64,000 nt of DNA from Epichloe hybrida (Eukaryota; Ascomycota; Sordariomycetes; Hypocreales; Clavicipitaceae): assembly GCA_019022495.1 (NCBI GenBank), contig JAFEKR010000010.1:992001-1056000 (forward strand), written 5' to 3'. The notes under the pieces are model-generated. The model did not search any database, was not told the DNA's origin, and saw only the letters and a list, made by a program, of their open reading frames with translations. The position numbers were made by a program, and so were the translations under genes. This document shows positions 46,101 through 59,700 of the stretch, in pieces (position 1 is the stretch's first letter; the number at the start of each line of letters is the position of its first letter).

Positions 46101-49100
46101 CTTTACTACTAAATACCTTTAGACCTTATAGGACTAGGCTATTATCTTTAACCTTATATATAGTATTTAATTAAGGGCTATCTAGGAAGGGGCCTAGAGG
46201 TTTTCTATTAAGGTACTTATAAGGGAGTAAGTAGTAAATTATTCTATAAGCGCTTATAAGGTGCTTTAGTTTAAGGGCTATACCTAGGTCCTAGCTTAAA
46301 AGCCTCTTATAATAACCCTAATATAGTAATGCTATAATTTACTAGTAGTAAGGCACCTAGGCTATAATACTATATTTTAAATCTTATAATAGTAGTTTCA
46401 CTAGGATAGGATATTATAAGATATTACTAGATTTATTTATAACTATTATTACTATAGTAGTTATAAGAGCTATTAATATTACTAGGGCTTACTAAAGCCT
46501 TTACCTATCCTTAACTAGTTTTAGTTATAAATCTCTATTAACTTTATAATAAACTTACTAGTACTATCCCTAGAAAAACTATAATACCTAATAGTTATTA
46601 TAGATTAACTCTTTAAATTTATCTAGCTTAAGGCTATAACTTCTATAGAAGCTAAGGAATATATAAAGAGGTTTAAAATAGTTTAGTAGTGGTTTAGGGG
46701 GTTTCCTTAATTAATTATTATAGATTATAGCTTAGATTAGTTAGGAAAGTTTTAGATAATATTATGCTCCTTAGTTAGGATTAATTAGTTACATTTTACA
46801 TTATATTACCTATAGACTAATAGTAATACTAAGCAAGTAAACTAAGAGGTATAAGTAATACTATATATTATAGTCTCTTTCTTATAGTTTAACTAGCTAG
46901 AATATCTAGCTACTTACTAGCTTATAATTAATAATAAGCTATTTTCTATAATAAAAGTTAGCCTAAATAAGCTACTATATAGCTATAATCTAGAGCTAGT
47001 CTAGTTACTACTAGATATATTTACTTCTATAATAACACTAAAGGGGTAAGTAATATAGTTTCTTAAGTACCTTTAGGAGAGTACTTATCTAGTATAAGCT
47101 ATAATAGCCTATATATAATAAAGGTAATAAGACACTATGTTTACTTTATATTAGCTAGTAAAATAGTTCTAGGTTAAAGATAAGGTATAGCTTTTACTTA
47201 AAAATATTAAAACTAACTACCCCTTATAGAAACTTAATTAGGTAGTAGTAAAGTATATAGTTATAAAAGTCCTAATACTACTTATAGTATAGCTTAATAT
47301 CCTAAGAGGTATTTACCTAGTATTTTATATAGACCTTATTAAACGCGCTATAGAGAACCCTCTCCCTAGTTAGAAGCTCTAGGACTTCTATCTAGGACTA
47401 GAATAAGTCCTTATAAAAAGTAATAATAAACTTATTAAGGAATATTAGGTTAAGCGAATTCTAGTGGCTTAGAATGCCTTAGGCTAGGGTAAAAGATATA
47501 ATATACTTATTAAGTAAGTAAGTTATATATAGCTTATATAAGAACTATTAGAGAATATAATATAAATATAGGCCCTTAATAAGTTTAAGGTAAAATAAGG
47601 AGATATATAATATAATAATAAACTAAATTAATTTTAAAAGACTTATATACCTATAAGGACTCCTATAAGCACCTAAGGCACTAAATTACTACTTTTTACT
47701 ACTATTACTTATTAAGGATAATTATCTATTAAGTTATTACCTAAATCACTAGAAGAAAATAAATAAGTACACGCTACCTTTATCTAGAGTTATACTACTA
47801 TTACTATAGCTATAGTATTATTATTACTAGGTAATAGTTATAGTATAATAAGTTATTTACCTTATTTACCTTAGGTATAATCTAGGACCTAGATAGTGTA
47901 AATAGGGTTAGTATATAGAGTATATATAAGAGAGAGTATAATAGAAAACTTAGTAAGTAGTAAGTAAGAGAAAAATAACTAAGAGAGGGAGAAGTATTAT
48001 TTCTAGCTAGAGAATAGCTAGCTTCTAAGGCTCTAGGGATATAATTATAAGTTAAACTTATTATAAAGAGAAAGCGTAAAAGTTACTAGTAGTAATAAGA
48101 AGGAGATTTATTACTTAACCTAGTGATTTAAATATATTACTAGATTTTATCCTAGTAATAAGGCATTAAAGCTTAGAGAAGCGTAGTAAACTATTATATA
48201 TCTCTTTATATATTATAGTTAGTTTACTAATAACTTATTAGTTTTATTAGAATAAAATACTTATAGCTTACTATATAGAGTAAGCTATACTATAGCTAGC
48301 TAAAGGGCTAGCGCTAATAAAAGGAGTAACTTTAAGACTAGTTATATTTATTATAGTAGTATTAGTAATAAGGGATACCCTAAGGGCTAACTAAATAGAA
48401 GCTAGATTAAACTAAGCCTAGGTAAGAAAGGAGTTTTACTAACTAATAAGGTAGTAATACCTTTAGGATAGTATAAGTATTTTCTTTTTTATATCTAAAG
48501 TTTTAAGGACTCTAGGTTTAATAATATATATACCTATAGTAATCTTTACCTTAATATCCTTTAGTGTATAATAGAGATAAGGGTTAGTAAATAAAAGCCT
48601 AGTGTATTATATATAGGAAAGGTATTACTTCTAATATAGAGGGTATAATTCTCTAGATTTAGGTAGATAATATTCTAGAACACTAGTAGTAAGGGCTTAT
48701 TTTATATATAGCCTATAAGGGCGCTAGACTAATTAGGGAGTAGCAAATTAGTTATTATCTAAGTTACTCTCTATAAGAAACTTACTAATAGAATAGGCTA
48801 GAGGTATAGTAAAAGTAACTAAGGGCAAAGGAGGGTTAAATAGATTATAAGGCATATTTTAATAGGAGAATAATTATTTAAGAAAGAGATTCTAATAGAA
48901 TAAAGAGAAAGGTATAATAGAATTATAATAGTAAAGGGATAGTATTATATAAGGGAAGGTAAGATATAAAAAAGAAACTAAGTAAGATATTTATATATAG
49001 TTTTAAACCTATATTAGGTAATTAATAAAATAGTAAGGGCAGGGCTAGTTACTATAATAAATAATAGGTTAGCAAGGTAAACGCGTCACGTGCACTACAA

Positions 49101-49880
49101 AACTAAGGCATAGAAGTAAGGCAGTTACTATTACTACGTAATAGCTAGCGAGGCAAATACGTTATATATCTAATAATAATAAGTAAGGAATAGGATTAAT
49201 AACCTATAGGATAATTCATAGGACTATCCTAAAAAGGGGACTTATTAGACATACCTAAGTAAGGGTATATATAAGGGCTTAGGCTTTGCCTAAGCATTAT
49301 CTATATAGTAGTTAGAGAGGGAAGTAGTAAAAGTAGTTAAGGTAAGGAAAGGAGGCTTATATAAGTAGCTAAGGGGGTATAAGGGGCACTACTAGGGATA
49401 GCCTCTTACCCTTTCTCCTTTCTCCTTAAGTCTCTTAATACTATATTAACGCCCTATCGCAGTCGCCTAGGGGCCAGTCCATAACACAAATGTATTGTTA
49501 GGTAAAAAAAAAGTATAACTTTTTATTAACTAAGGTTATTATTAGGATTAATAGAAAATTAGTTAATAGAACCCTTATATTATTAGCTATTTTATCTAAT
49601 TAGTTATATAATTTATAATATTATACTATTTTGTTAATTTTACTATAACTAGGGTTATATATAATATTATAACTTTTTAATAATACTACTATACTTAATA
49701 CTTTATTTTACTAATATAGCTTAAAGAAAAACCTTCTTATTATATTATTTACTATTTTTATTAATTATTTTCTATTTCTATAAATTATTATTATTACTTA
49801 TTTAAAAAAAAAACTGTAAACTAAAGTAATTACATAAAATAAACTACTAATTAGCTTACTATAAGTACCTTATTATAGGT

Positions 49881-51269
49881 TATTATAGCTTAGAATAGCT
49901 TAGAATAGCTTAGAATAGCTTATATTAGCTTAGAATAGCTTACATTAGCTTAGAATAGCTTATATTAGCTTATGTGAGCTTATATTAGCTAACAATAGCA
50001 TATATTAGGTTATAATAGTATATTGTAGCTTAAGATAGCTTATACTAGCTTATACTAGCTTATACTAGCTTATACTAGCTTATACTAGCTTATACTAGCT
50101 TATACTAGCTTATACTAGCTTATACTAGCTTAGAATAGCTTATAATAGCTTATATTAGCTTCTAATAGCTTCTACTAGCTTAGAATAGCTTAGGTTAGCT
50201 TAGAATAGCTTAGAACAGCTTAGAATAGCTTATATTAGCTTAGAATAGCTTAGAATAGCTTATATTAGCTTATATTAGCTTATGTGAGCTTATATTAGCT
50301 TATAATAGCATATATTAGGTTATAATAGTATATTATAGCTTAAGATAGCTTATACTAGCTTATACTAGCTTATACTAGCTTATACTAGCTTATACTAGCT
50401 TATACTAGCTTATACTAGCTTATACTAGCTTATACTAGCTTATACTAGCTTAAGATAGCTTATACTAGCTTATACTAGCTTAAGATAGCTTATACTAGCT
50501 TATACTAGCTTATACTAGCTTATACTAGCTTATACTAGCTTAATATAGCTTATAATAGCTTATAATAGCTTTAACATAGCTTATATTAGCTTATAATGAC
50601 TTTATAATAACTTAGAACAGCTTAAGATAGCTTAACATAGCTTATATTAGCTTATAATAACTTCAAATAGCTTATACTAGCTTAGAATAGCTTATAATAG
50701 CTTATATTAGCTTCTAATAGCTTCTACTAGCTTAGAATAGCCCAGGTTAGCTTAGAATAGCTTAGAATAGCTTAGAATAGCTTAGAATAGCTTAGAATAG
50801 CTTAGAATAGCTTAGCATAGCTTATATTAGCTTAGAATAGCTTAGAATAGCTTAGAATAGCTTAGCATAGCTTATATTAGCTTATGTTAGCTTATATTAG
50901 CTTATAATAGCATATATCAGGTTATAATAGTATATTATTGCTTATAATAGCTTATAATAGCTTATACTAGCTTATACTAGCTTAGAATAGCTTATATTAG
51001 CTTATGTTAGCTTATACTAGCTTATACTAGCTTAGAATAGCTTATATTAGCTTATGTTAGCTTATATTAGCTTGGAATAGCTTATATTAGCTTATGTTAG
51101 CTTATATTAGCTTATAATAGCATATATTAGGTTATAATAGTATATTATAGCTTATAATAGTATATTATAGCTTATAATAGCTTATAATAGCTTATACTAG
51201 CTTATACTAGCTTAGAATAGCTTAGAATAGCTTAGAGTAAGTTAGAATAGCTTAGAATAGCTTAAAATA
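49881..51269. repeat. 10-bp satellite array, about 139 units
   Basis: Nearly uninterrupted repeats of a decamer with the constant part TAGCTTA and a variable three-base part (TAC, GAA, TAT, TAA most often). Variants form higher-order blocks: runs of TAGCTTATAC at about 50040-50130 and 50350-50450, TAGCTTAGAA runs at about 50740-50815, and a longer block with AGCATATATTAGGTTATAATAG-type interruptions that recurs about four times. The 10-bp period is close to one DNA helical turn. Confidence 0.93.
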
Positions 51270-51477
51270 CTAATATTACTTAGAATATTATTAGTGTTAA
51301 AGTTTAATAAAATATATATAACTAATAAATAAATAAAATATAAATACTAGTAATTATAAGTAAATTACTATAGTAAAAGCTATAGTTTTTAATAACTTAG
51401 TATTTTAAGGTTTTTAAAAATATTAATATCATAAAAATGTTTTCTTTTTTATGTTTTTTAAAATAATAATAAAAGTA

Positions 51478-51612
51478 AGATAATAGTAATAATAGTAATA
51501 ATAGTAATAATAGTAATAATAGTAATAATAGTAATAATAGTAATTAAGGTTATTAAGGTTATTAAGGTTATTAAGGTTATTAAGGTTATTAAAGTTATTA
51601 AAGTTATTAAAT
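51478..51612. repeat. Two adjacent 9-bp tandem arrays
   Basis: AATAATAGT repeats at about 51485-51545 are followed by GTTATTAAG repeats at about 51548-51612. Both are inside the foldback-like element. Confidence 0.85.
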
Positions 51613-52472
51613 CTGTTATAATAAGTATATATATATTCTTTACGCTAGATAGCTAATTAAGTAGCTAGTCCTAGTACTCTAACCGCTTAGTTAAGAGGGA
51701 AAACCCTATACTAGGAAGAAAAACCCCCTTATGTCTATATACCTTATAATAAGTATAGTATATTATATAAAAGTTAGTCTTACTATTATTTTTAAAAATA
51801 AGTTAAACTTATTTCTATAGCTTATTTAAGCTATATAGGGTAACTAAAATATACTATTAAGAATCTATTAAAATATTATAAATATTATAAATATTTTCTA
51901 TTATATTCTTTCTTTATATATTATTATAATAAGATATATAAAGTTACTATATATAACTTCTTAAAGCTTTAGAATTATAAAGCTTAAAGTAATATTTAAT
52001 TAGTTTAAATAGTAAATAAATAGTTTAAGCTTTTTTTAAGTTCTTATTTTATTAATAATAATATTTAAGTACTAAGTATATAGTCTATTAACTTATAGAT
52101 ATTTATTTAGATTTCTAATTTAATTTAATTATATTAGTTTAGGGTATTTTTTAATTAAATTAATTAAATTAATAAAAGAAATATAAAATAATTCCTAATA
52201 ATAGTAAATAAAATAATTAGAAGGTTTTTCTTAAAGTTATATTAGTAAAATAAAGTAATAAGTATAATAGTATTATTAAAAAGTTATAATATTATATATA
52301 ACACTAGTTATAGTAAAATGTTTAAAATAATATAATATTATAAATTATATAACTAATTAGATAAAATAGCTAATAATAAAAGGTTTCTATTAACTAATTC
52401 TCTTTCAATTCTAATAATAACCTTAGCTAATAAAAAGTCCCACTTTTTTTTTACCTAACAATACATTTGTAT

Positions 52473-52623
52473 TATTTGTAGTTTGTGTAGTTACTACACT
52501 AACTACACTATAAAATAATTTGTATTTAATACAATATAATATAATAAATACAAATTTTTTTAAATACAATACAAATACAAATTTTTCCGAAAAAATACAA
52601 TAAATACAATACAAACAATACTC
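52473..52623. other. AT-rich spacer with palindrome and AATACAA microsatellite
   Basis: It contains a short inverted repeat around GTAGTTTGTGTAGT / ACTACACTAACTAC (about 52478-52510) and A-rich AATACAAAT runs. No gene: the 63-codon minus-strand frame here is a by-product of the microsatellite. Confidence 0.6.
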
Positions 52624-53272
52624 TGTATACTACTAATAAATTTAGAGTGTAAATTACTAATATTAACTATAAAGCTATAAGTAAATTTATTTAGCTTTTT
52701 AATAAATATAATATCTATTAGGACAAAGGCATTATTTCTATGCCTAAGGATAAGAAAATAAGGATTAATCTTATTAATAGGTAGTAATATTAAATAAAGC
52801 TAATTAGACCTTATAGATTAAGTAGCTAAAATATAAGTAAACTTAATAAAGTATATAATAAACTTTACCTAAAAGGGAAGATAATATACCTAGATAAGCT
52901 AGTAGCTATAGCGTGTCTAGTGTTTATAGTCTAGTAAGAACCTAGTTAGGAAAGGAAAGGAAAAGTTATAATTAATATAAGACTACTTAATAATATAGTA
53001 ATACTAGATATATACCCTTTACTAGACTAAAGTAATATTATAGATAATACCTATAGTAAGGAGGTTTATTCTTTATTTAATAAAATATAATTTTTCTACT
53101 AGCTACTAGTTAGAAAAGACCACTAGGCACGCATAGTAATTATATTAAATTAAGGCCTTAAGGCATTAAATATAGCTTTAATAGGATATAAGAATTCCCC
53201 TGCTTTTACCTAATAATATATAGACAAATTATTCTAAAAATATAAATATTTTATATAAGTATATATTAATAA
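52624..53272 (+). mobile_element. Gypsy reverse-transcriptase fragment, 0.65 kb
   Basis: Reverse-complement match to about 33.69-34.33 kb of the large gypsy element, covering its degraded reverse transcriptase. It has no LTRs. It ends at the first base of LINE copy B, so the LINE may have inserted into a longer gypsy copy. Confidence 0.8.
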
Positions 53273-56200
53273 CCTTTGCATACTTTTTCGCACCGACCCT
53301 AAGGTTTGGAATCGCCTCTAAAATACAAATCATATTAATATTTAAAATCCTTACCTTTGTTTCTCCCCCCCTATAATATCACACTATAATAGAGCTAGTG
53401 GTAAAAGTATAAATAAGACACTAATAGTAATTAATATAAGCTTAGGGGGGCTAGCTTAGAGTAACTACTACTTAAACATAGGAATAGGATAGTTTAATAT
53501 CTAAAGGAGTAAAGATAACCTAATAGTAAACTAAAACTAATTTATATACCCTAAAGATATGAAATATTATAATAAGATTACTAGCCTTATTCTAAGCAAT
53601 AAAGTTACCTAAGTATAGCGTATTATACTTACTATAGCTAACTAGGTAATAAACTATGCCTAAGCTAAAATAAGAACTATAAATACTAATAATAGTAATA
53701 TCTATATTACTAAAGAAGTATTAAAAATAGCCCTTAAGGAGGCTATTAGGGAGGAAGCTAAAGATAATAACTCCCTAACCTAGGCTAGTATTATAGCTAG
53801 GCTTGCCTTAAAATAACTAAATACTAACCCCCCCTCTCTCTAAGTCCCTAGAAGATAATATAGAGAAGTACTTATAAAAGAAAACACTATATAAGAATTA
53901 CTTTAGTCTAGGGGCATGGAAGATATAGTTATAGCTATAAATAAAGCTATTAGGTAAGCCTTAGTAATAGTAGCTAAAAGACTCCCTAGTAAGAATATAA
54001 TTATTACCTTTAAAGGAAATGTAGTATAGTATAAAGAAAACTAAAAATAAATTACTAAAGTGTTTAGCCTAGAGGTAGCTATTTACTACTATATACTTAG
54101 CGTTATTATTAAGGGTTTCCTAATAAAGTATATATCTATTAAGAACCTAGTAATAGAAATTAAAAAAGTAAATAAAGTAAATATAATTAAGGTAACTATA
54201 AGATACCCCTAGGGTAAGAATACTTAGTAAACTACCTTAATTCTTAGACTAGCTAAAGTTAATGATACTAATAAAATATACTAAGATAAAATAGTCTTTA
54301 AAGTAAAGTTATTTTAAACTAAACTATATAATAAGACCTTATAACCTAGACAGTGCTATAACTACTTCTAAATAGGATATATTACTAAGTTTTATAAGGT
54401 AATACTAAGGTATAGTAAGTATAAAGCTAGCTAGTATAAAGATAGTAAGGCGTTATACCTAATAATAAATAAATAACTTAAGGAAAACTATATCCTATAC
54501 TTTAGACTATACTTAGCTTAGTCTAGAGACTACCTAGTACTAAAAGAGAAGTAAAATATAGTAAAGGCTAGTTACCTAAAATAACTATCTTACTTTACCT
54601 TTAGCTCCCCTAGTAAGAACCTAGCTCTAGCCTAAGAGAGAGCTAGTATAGCTATAAAACCTATAGTAATAATAGGAAAAAAGAGAGGTTAACCTATAAA
54701 TATAAAGTAAAGCGCTAAATAGCTAAGAGCTAGGAGTATTAGGCACTATGTAAAATAACTTAGGGCTAGAATAAAACTAGCATAGGATAGCTAAGACTTA
54801 CTACTACCCCCCTAATTAATATAGTAATATTATAAGTTCTCTTCTAGAATATAAATAAGAAGGATAGCCTAATATATATTACGCTCTATTACTAAACTAA
54901 TATAAATATAATAGTAATCTAAGAGTAAGAACATATAAAATATTTATAGCCCCTTACACTAGGCCTTACCTAGTTCTAACTTATACACTATAATAGGTAT
55001 AATACTATATATATTAATAAGAAATATAATATAAGGTTATAGTTAGCCTAGGGAGGGCTTAACTAGTTACTAGTAGAAATTTATAGGATTAATATCTATT
55101 CCCTTTATTTAGAAGGTTATAGTAATAACTAAAACACCCCTATATAAGATATTAACATAGAGACACTATATAACTAAAGCATATTTATAGGAGATTTTAA
55201 CTAAAAGCATCCCCTCTAGGATAAGCTAAATAAAACTACTAATAAAGCGAATAAGCTACTAGAACTTATAAGCTAGTAAAGGCTTAGACTAGTAATACCT
55301 TAAGGGAAACTAACTAGATAATATAAGGATAATAGGGATAGTATTATAGACCTAGCGTAGGTAACCCTAGATATCTAAGTTTACTATAAAGGAGTAAAAG
55401 ACCTTACTAGATCTAACTATATCCCATAGCTAATTAGCATTTTCACTAGCCTATAAGATAATATCCTGCAGGCCCTTAGACATACGTAAAATATAATAAA
55501 TAAACCATACATAAAGGTAAAGGTAGTAGTACGCTTTTAACTTAAAAACACCCTAGATCTATAAGATAAAGAAGGGATAGACACGTACGCTACCTAGCTT
55601 ATTATAAACCTTTAATAAATAGCAAATAAGGTAGCCCTATAAAAGCCCTAGGGGCTCCTTAGCCTAGAGGTATAGTAATTAAGGATAGCTAAAGAGATAG
55701 TTACTAGAGCTAGATAAGCAAAGAGATAATAGAGATAATAGAGAACAGAAGTAAACTAACAAGCCTATACTAAGGCAAATAAGGACTAAGAATAAGTTAT
55801 TAGAACTAAGAGAAAAAACATATAGAAAAATACCTTATAAAAGGCTAATATATAGAGAAAGGACAGGGAAGTGTAAAGACTAAAGAGATAGGCCTAGCTC
55901 TAAAGCTAGGCCTCCCTAGAACTACCTAGGCTACTAGAGCTAGAAAGGACTAAAAATAACCTAAACCTAGCTATTACACATAAGGATAAAGTAAGTGTGC
56001 TAGCACTAAGGTTCTTCCCTAAGCCTATAGCAGACCTCTCCTAAATCCTAGACCTTACCTTCCTAAAGCTAGATAACACACTATTCCTAGATAATAACTA
56101 GTTTAGATTAGAAGAGATATTAGATATTATATTAGATATAGCTAGCTAGAAAGCACTAGGTAATAATAAGCTCCTAGCAGGCCTTATTAAGGCTTATAAT

Positions 56201-56757
56201 AAGCTAGTAAAAGAAGCTATAGTCTAGCTCCTAAACGCTATCCTTAAAGTAAGGTATTTCCTAGCCTAATTCTAGACTACTAAAGTAGTAGTAATTAGGA
56301 AACTAGGTAAGATAATAAAAGAGATAAGGAGGGCTAACGCTTAGAGGCCTATCTCCTTACTAAATATTATAGGAAAAATCATAGAAGTAGTAATTATAAA
56401 GTAACTTATAGCCTTTGCTAAGGCAAAAGGACTTCTCCTAGAGCTATAGATAAGGAATAGGATAAATAAGTTAATAAAGACTATAATTAAGGTCTTAGTA
56501 AAGTGCGTAAGAGAGGCCTAGAGTAAGGGCAAAATTGCCTTACTTACCTAGATAAATATCTTATTTACTTTTAATAGAGTTAGCTACCTATACCTAATTT
56601 ACTTACTAATCCTAATAGGAATCCCCTACTAGCTAATAGCTATAATATAAAGCTTCCTAGCGGATAGAATAAGCTAGCTTAGCTTTAATAAAGAACTCTC
56701 TAGACCCTTTAAGATTAAGGCTAGCACCCTATAAGAATCTCCCCTTTTACTAATTCT
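53273..56757 (+). mobile_element. RIP-mutated Tad-like LINE, copy B
   Basis: Begins CCTTTGCATACTTTTTCGCA like copy A. Past the point where copy A is cut (about 56080), the plus strand keeps the outline of a non-LTR reverse transcriptase: a KAxGxxKLPAGLIKA-like segment, RPISLLNIIGKI, a GLLLELQIRNR-like box, and ending SFLADRIS. Stops occur throughout, mostly TAG/TAA at expected CAG/CAA or TGG codons. Chromovirus copy B interrupts it at 56758. The site at about 53.32 kb is the empty counterpart of the 535-bp insert in copy A. Confidence 0.78.
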
Positions 56758-59700
56758 TGTAAGGGCTTAGGCTTTGCCTAAGCATTGTTCGTATAGCAGT
56801 TAGAGAGGGGAGTGGTAAAAGCAGTTAAGGTAAGGAAAGGAGGCTTATATAAGTAGCTAAGGGGGTATAAGGGGCACTACTAGGGATAGCCTCTTACCCT
56901 TCCTCCTTTCTCCTTAAGTCTCTTAATACTATATTAATGCCTTATTATAATAGCTTAGGGGCTAGTCTATAATAATTAAGAGACTTCCTTTAGTCCTTTT
57001 TAATAACTACTAAAAGACATAATAGAAACACTAATAAATACATTAATAGATATAGTAAACACACTCTAACTACAAGACTAACCTAGCTAGGGGATAATAA
57101 CTCCCTTATCTAATGCTATAGCACTACTAGTAGCTTAATAAGCCTAATTTAAGATACTTTAACTTATACTTAATAAGTAAATAGCAAAACTTATATACCT
57201 CTAATAATAAGTAACTATAAGCACTATAAGACCCCTAACCTAATTACCTATTATAGCCTAGCCTAATATACTAATAGTAAACCTTACTTTACCTCTTATC
57301 TCTAACCTAGTCTTAACTATACCTAGGGTAAAATAAAAACCTATCCCTATAGGTAACTTATATAATAGTAATAAGGCCTTATTTACTATGTAAAAGTTCC
57401 TAATAAAACATAAGCTATAGGTAAATAAGGACTTTATTAAAACTAATAAGAATAGGTAAATATTTATTTACTAAAACCTATTCTCTAAAGTCTAGTCCTA
57501 GGTAGCTACTTTCTTTAAATAAGGTAGTATTTATAATTTTAACCTAGCTAAATTCCTAGAATACCTTAGGTTTATATTCTTTAATTTATATAAGTAAGAG
57601 ATAGCCTTTATAAAACTTAACTAGATAAAATAGGGCCTAGGGAAGCTATTTTCTATGTTCTTTATTTACTTTATAAAGAAGCTCTTATTAGTAAGAGGGG
57701 ATTATTAGGGGGATAATATAAAGCTAGTAAAGCTTTAATAAGCGCTTAATAAGCGTTTAAGAGAAATTAGCATAAGCTAGGGTATTAGCTAAAGTATATA
57801 ATATATAGCTATTATATAGTATTATAAGATTATAGTTAATATTAAGGCCCTTGCTATAGAGAATAAGTACTAGTCTTAACGCAAACTATAGCTAGCTAAA
57901 CTTATACCTTAGACTAATTATAAGGGTAATACGCTAATAACTAGGGTATAAGCAGTAAGGACTTAATTAGGGAAATAAAATAAGCTAGTTAAGAAAAAGA
58001 AGGGTCTAAAGCTAGCTATAAATATATAATAGGCTAAATAAGTATTAGAAGTAAAGTTAGCTAAATACTATTAGGAGAGATACTACCTATAATATAGATT
58101 TAAGGACTACTATATTTAGGAGTGTACCTTCCTCCTACCCTATCCCTTATAGGTTAGTATTAACTTACATAGAGTAAATAAGAAAAGCATAAATAAGGAG
58201 GTAAATATTCCCCCTATAGAAAACAAGTAGCCCCTAAGCAAAGTCTTATATAGGGGTAAGGAGGCTAACTATATACTATAATATAGGATAACTATTTAAG
58301 CTATATAGAGTTAGAGCGGGATATAGTATAATATATAAACTAACTACTATTCTTAATTTCTATACTCTTTAATATATATTATTATATTAATATCTAGATT
58401 AATTATAGTTATAATTATTATAGTGCTATAAGTAAGTTAGTAGTAAAATAGTTTAGCCTAGAGCTTATATAGTTACTAAAGAGAAAGCATATCTAGACTA
58501 TAGTGAAAATAAAAAGAAAGGGAAAGAGAGTATAAGAGAACACCTCCTTAATTACTTATATAGTACGCACTAGAATAGACATTAATAGCTAGGAGTTATT
58601 AGTATATTTATATGTTATTCTAGGCCTTATATAAGATATTATACTTAGGATACTATGGCTAGAATATTATAATATAGTTATTTACGTAGTAAAATAGTAA
58701 TTAGTTATTAAAGTAGCAGAGGGCTTACGTGTCTCTAAAGCCTCTGCGTGTAAGGTAAAGACTCTAGTATAGGGGATTATTAGGTCCTTATATGCTATAG
58801 AAGCGCGCTAGGCACACTAGAGAAAGGACACTTTTATAATATTTATTACTATAAGCCTTAGGGAGATAATAATAGTACTATAGATTATAGTGCCTAAGAT
58901 AAAACTAAATAGCCTAGATATATTAATATTACCTAAGGAGTTAGCTAACTTTATAGACCTTTTTAATAAAGCTAAAGCTAATAGCCTACCTCCTTACTAG
59001 GGGTCCCTTAATTACTATATATGCTTACGTAAGAATTAGGATAGGTCTAAACTAACGCTCCTATAGGGACTACTATATAATATACTAAGGGACTAGCTTC
59101 TAGAGGTTAGACACTAGATTATAGACTTAATAGATAAGGGTTAGATTTATACTAGCTTATTATTAGCTATAGCTTTAGTTTTTCTTATTAAAAAGGCTAA
59201 TAAGGGTTAGCGTTTTTATGTAAATTACTACGCTCTTAATAAGATAATAGTATAGGATTGCTATTCTCTCCTATTAATTAAGAAAACACTCTATTTCTTA
59301 TCCTAGGCATATTAGTTTATAAAGGTAAATATTTATATAGCGTTTTATAAGCTATGGATTACTAAGGGCTAGGAGCACCTAATAGTGTTTTAAACTAGGT
59401 TTAGGCTATTTAAGTAGCTAGTTTACCCCTTTAGCCTAGCTAGCGCACTAGTAATATTCTAACGTTATATTAATAAGTCCTTAGGGGATATATTAGGGGA
59501 TTTTATTATAGTATACTTAGATAATATTTTAGTTTACTTAGAGGGATTAAGGAAAAACTATATAGCTAAGGTTTAGGTAATATTAGGCTACCTAAGGGCT
59601 ATAAGGTTATACTTAGACCTTAATAAGTCTATATTTGTAGTAAAGGAAGTTTAATACCTAGGATATATTATCATAGTAAGATATTCTATTTATCTAGATC

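Larger units (their letters stand above)
41971..49486 (+). mobile_element. RIP-mutated Ty3/gypsy chromovirus, copy A
   Basis: LTRs 41971-42187 and 49269-49486 (TGTAAGGGCT...CCATAACA). Across broken frames the plus strand still shows, in order, gag-like sequence (about 42.7-44 kb), reverse transcriptase with a YLDNILVY box (about 44.6-45.3), RNase H (about 45.5-45.9), integrase core (about 46.4-47.3) and a chromodomain-like tail (about 47.4-47.6). The 12 bases after the left LTR (42188-42199) are the perfect reverse complement of 42129-42140 in that LTR, the arrangement of Tf1/sushi self-priming elements. Insertions at 42292-42610 and 43086-43189 interrupt gag. The flanks (ACTAT left, CAAAT right) do not form a target duplication, so the right side has been rearranged. 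Confidence 0.82.
49487..52472. mobile_element. Foldback-like element with long inverted arms, about 3 kb
   Basis: The outer arms, about 49487-49845 and 52115-52472, are imperfect inverted copies of about 350 bp; the tips read CAAATGTATTGTTAGGT and ACCTAACAATACATTTG. Between them are the 10-bp satellite (49881-51269) and smaller 9-bp repeats. There are no coding remains. Long inverted arms around tandem repeats resemble foldback elements. No clear target duplication was found; the left tip abuts the chromovirus LTR. Confidence 0.7.

Noticed and set aside
49881..51269. CRISPR-like appearance of the 10-bp array
   Set aside because: No spacers of constant length, unit far too short, eukaryotic context; it is a satellite.
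27725..52614. Three 60-66 codon frames in the AT-rich domain (27725, 34315, 52423)
   Set aside because: They are chance openings in RIP-mutated DNA; the one at 34315 lies in the degraded gypsy polyprotein and the one at 52423 in an AATACAA microsatellite.
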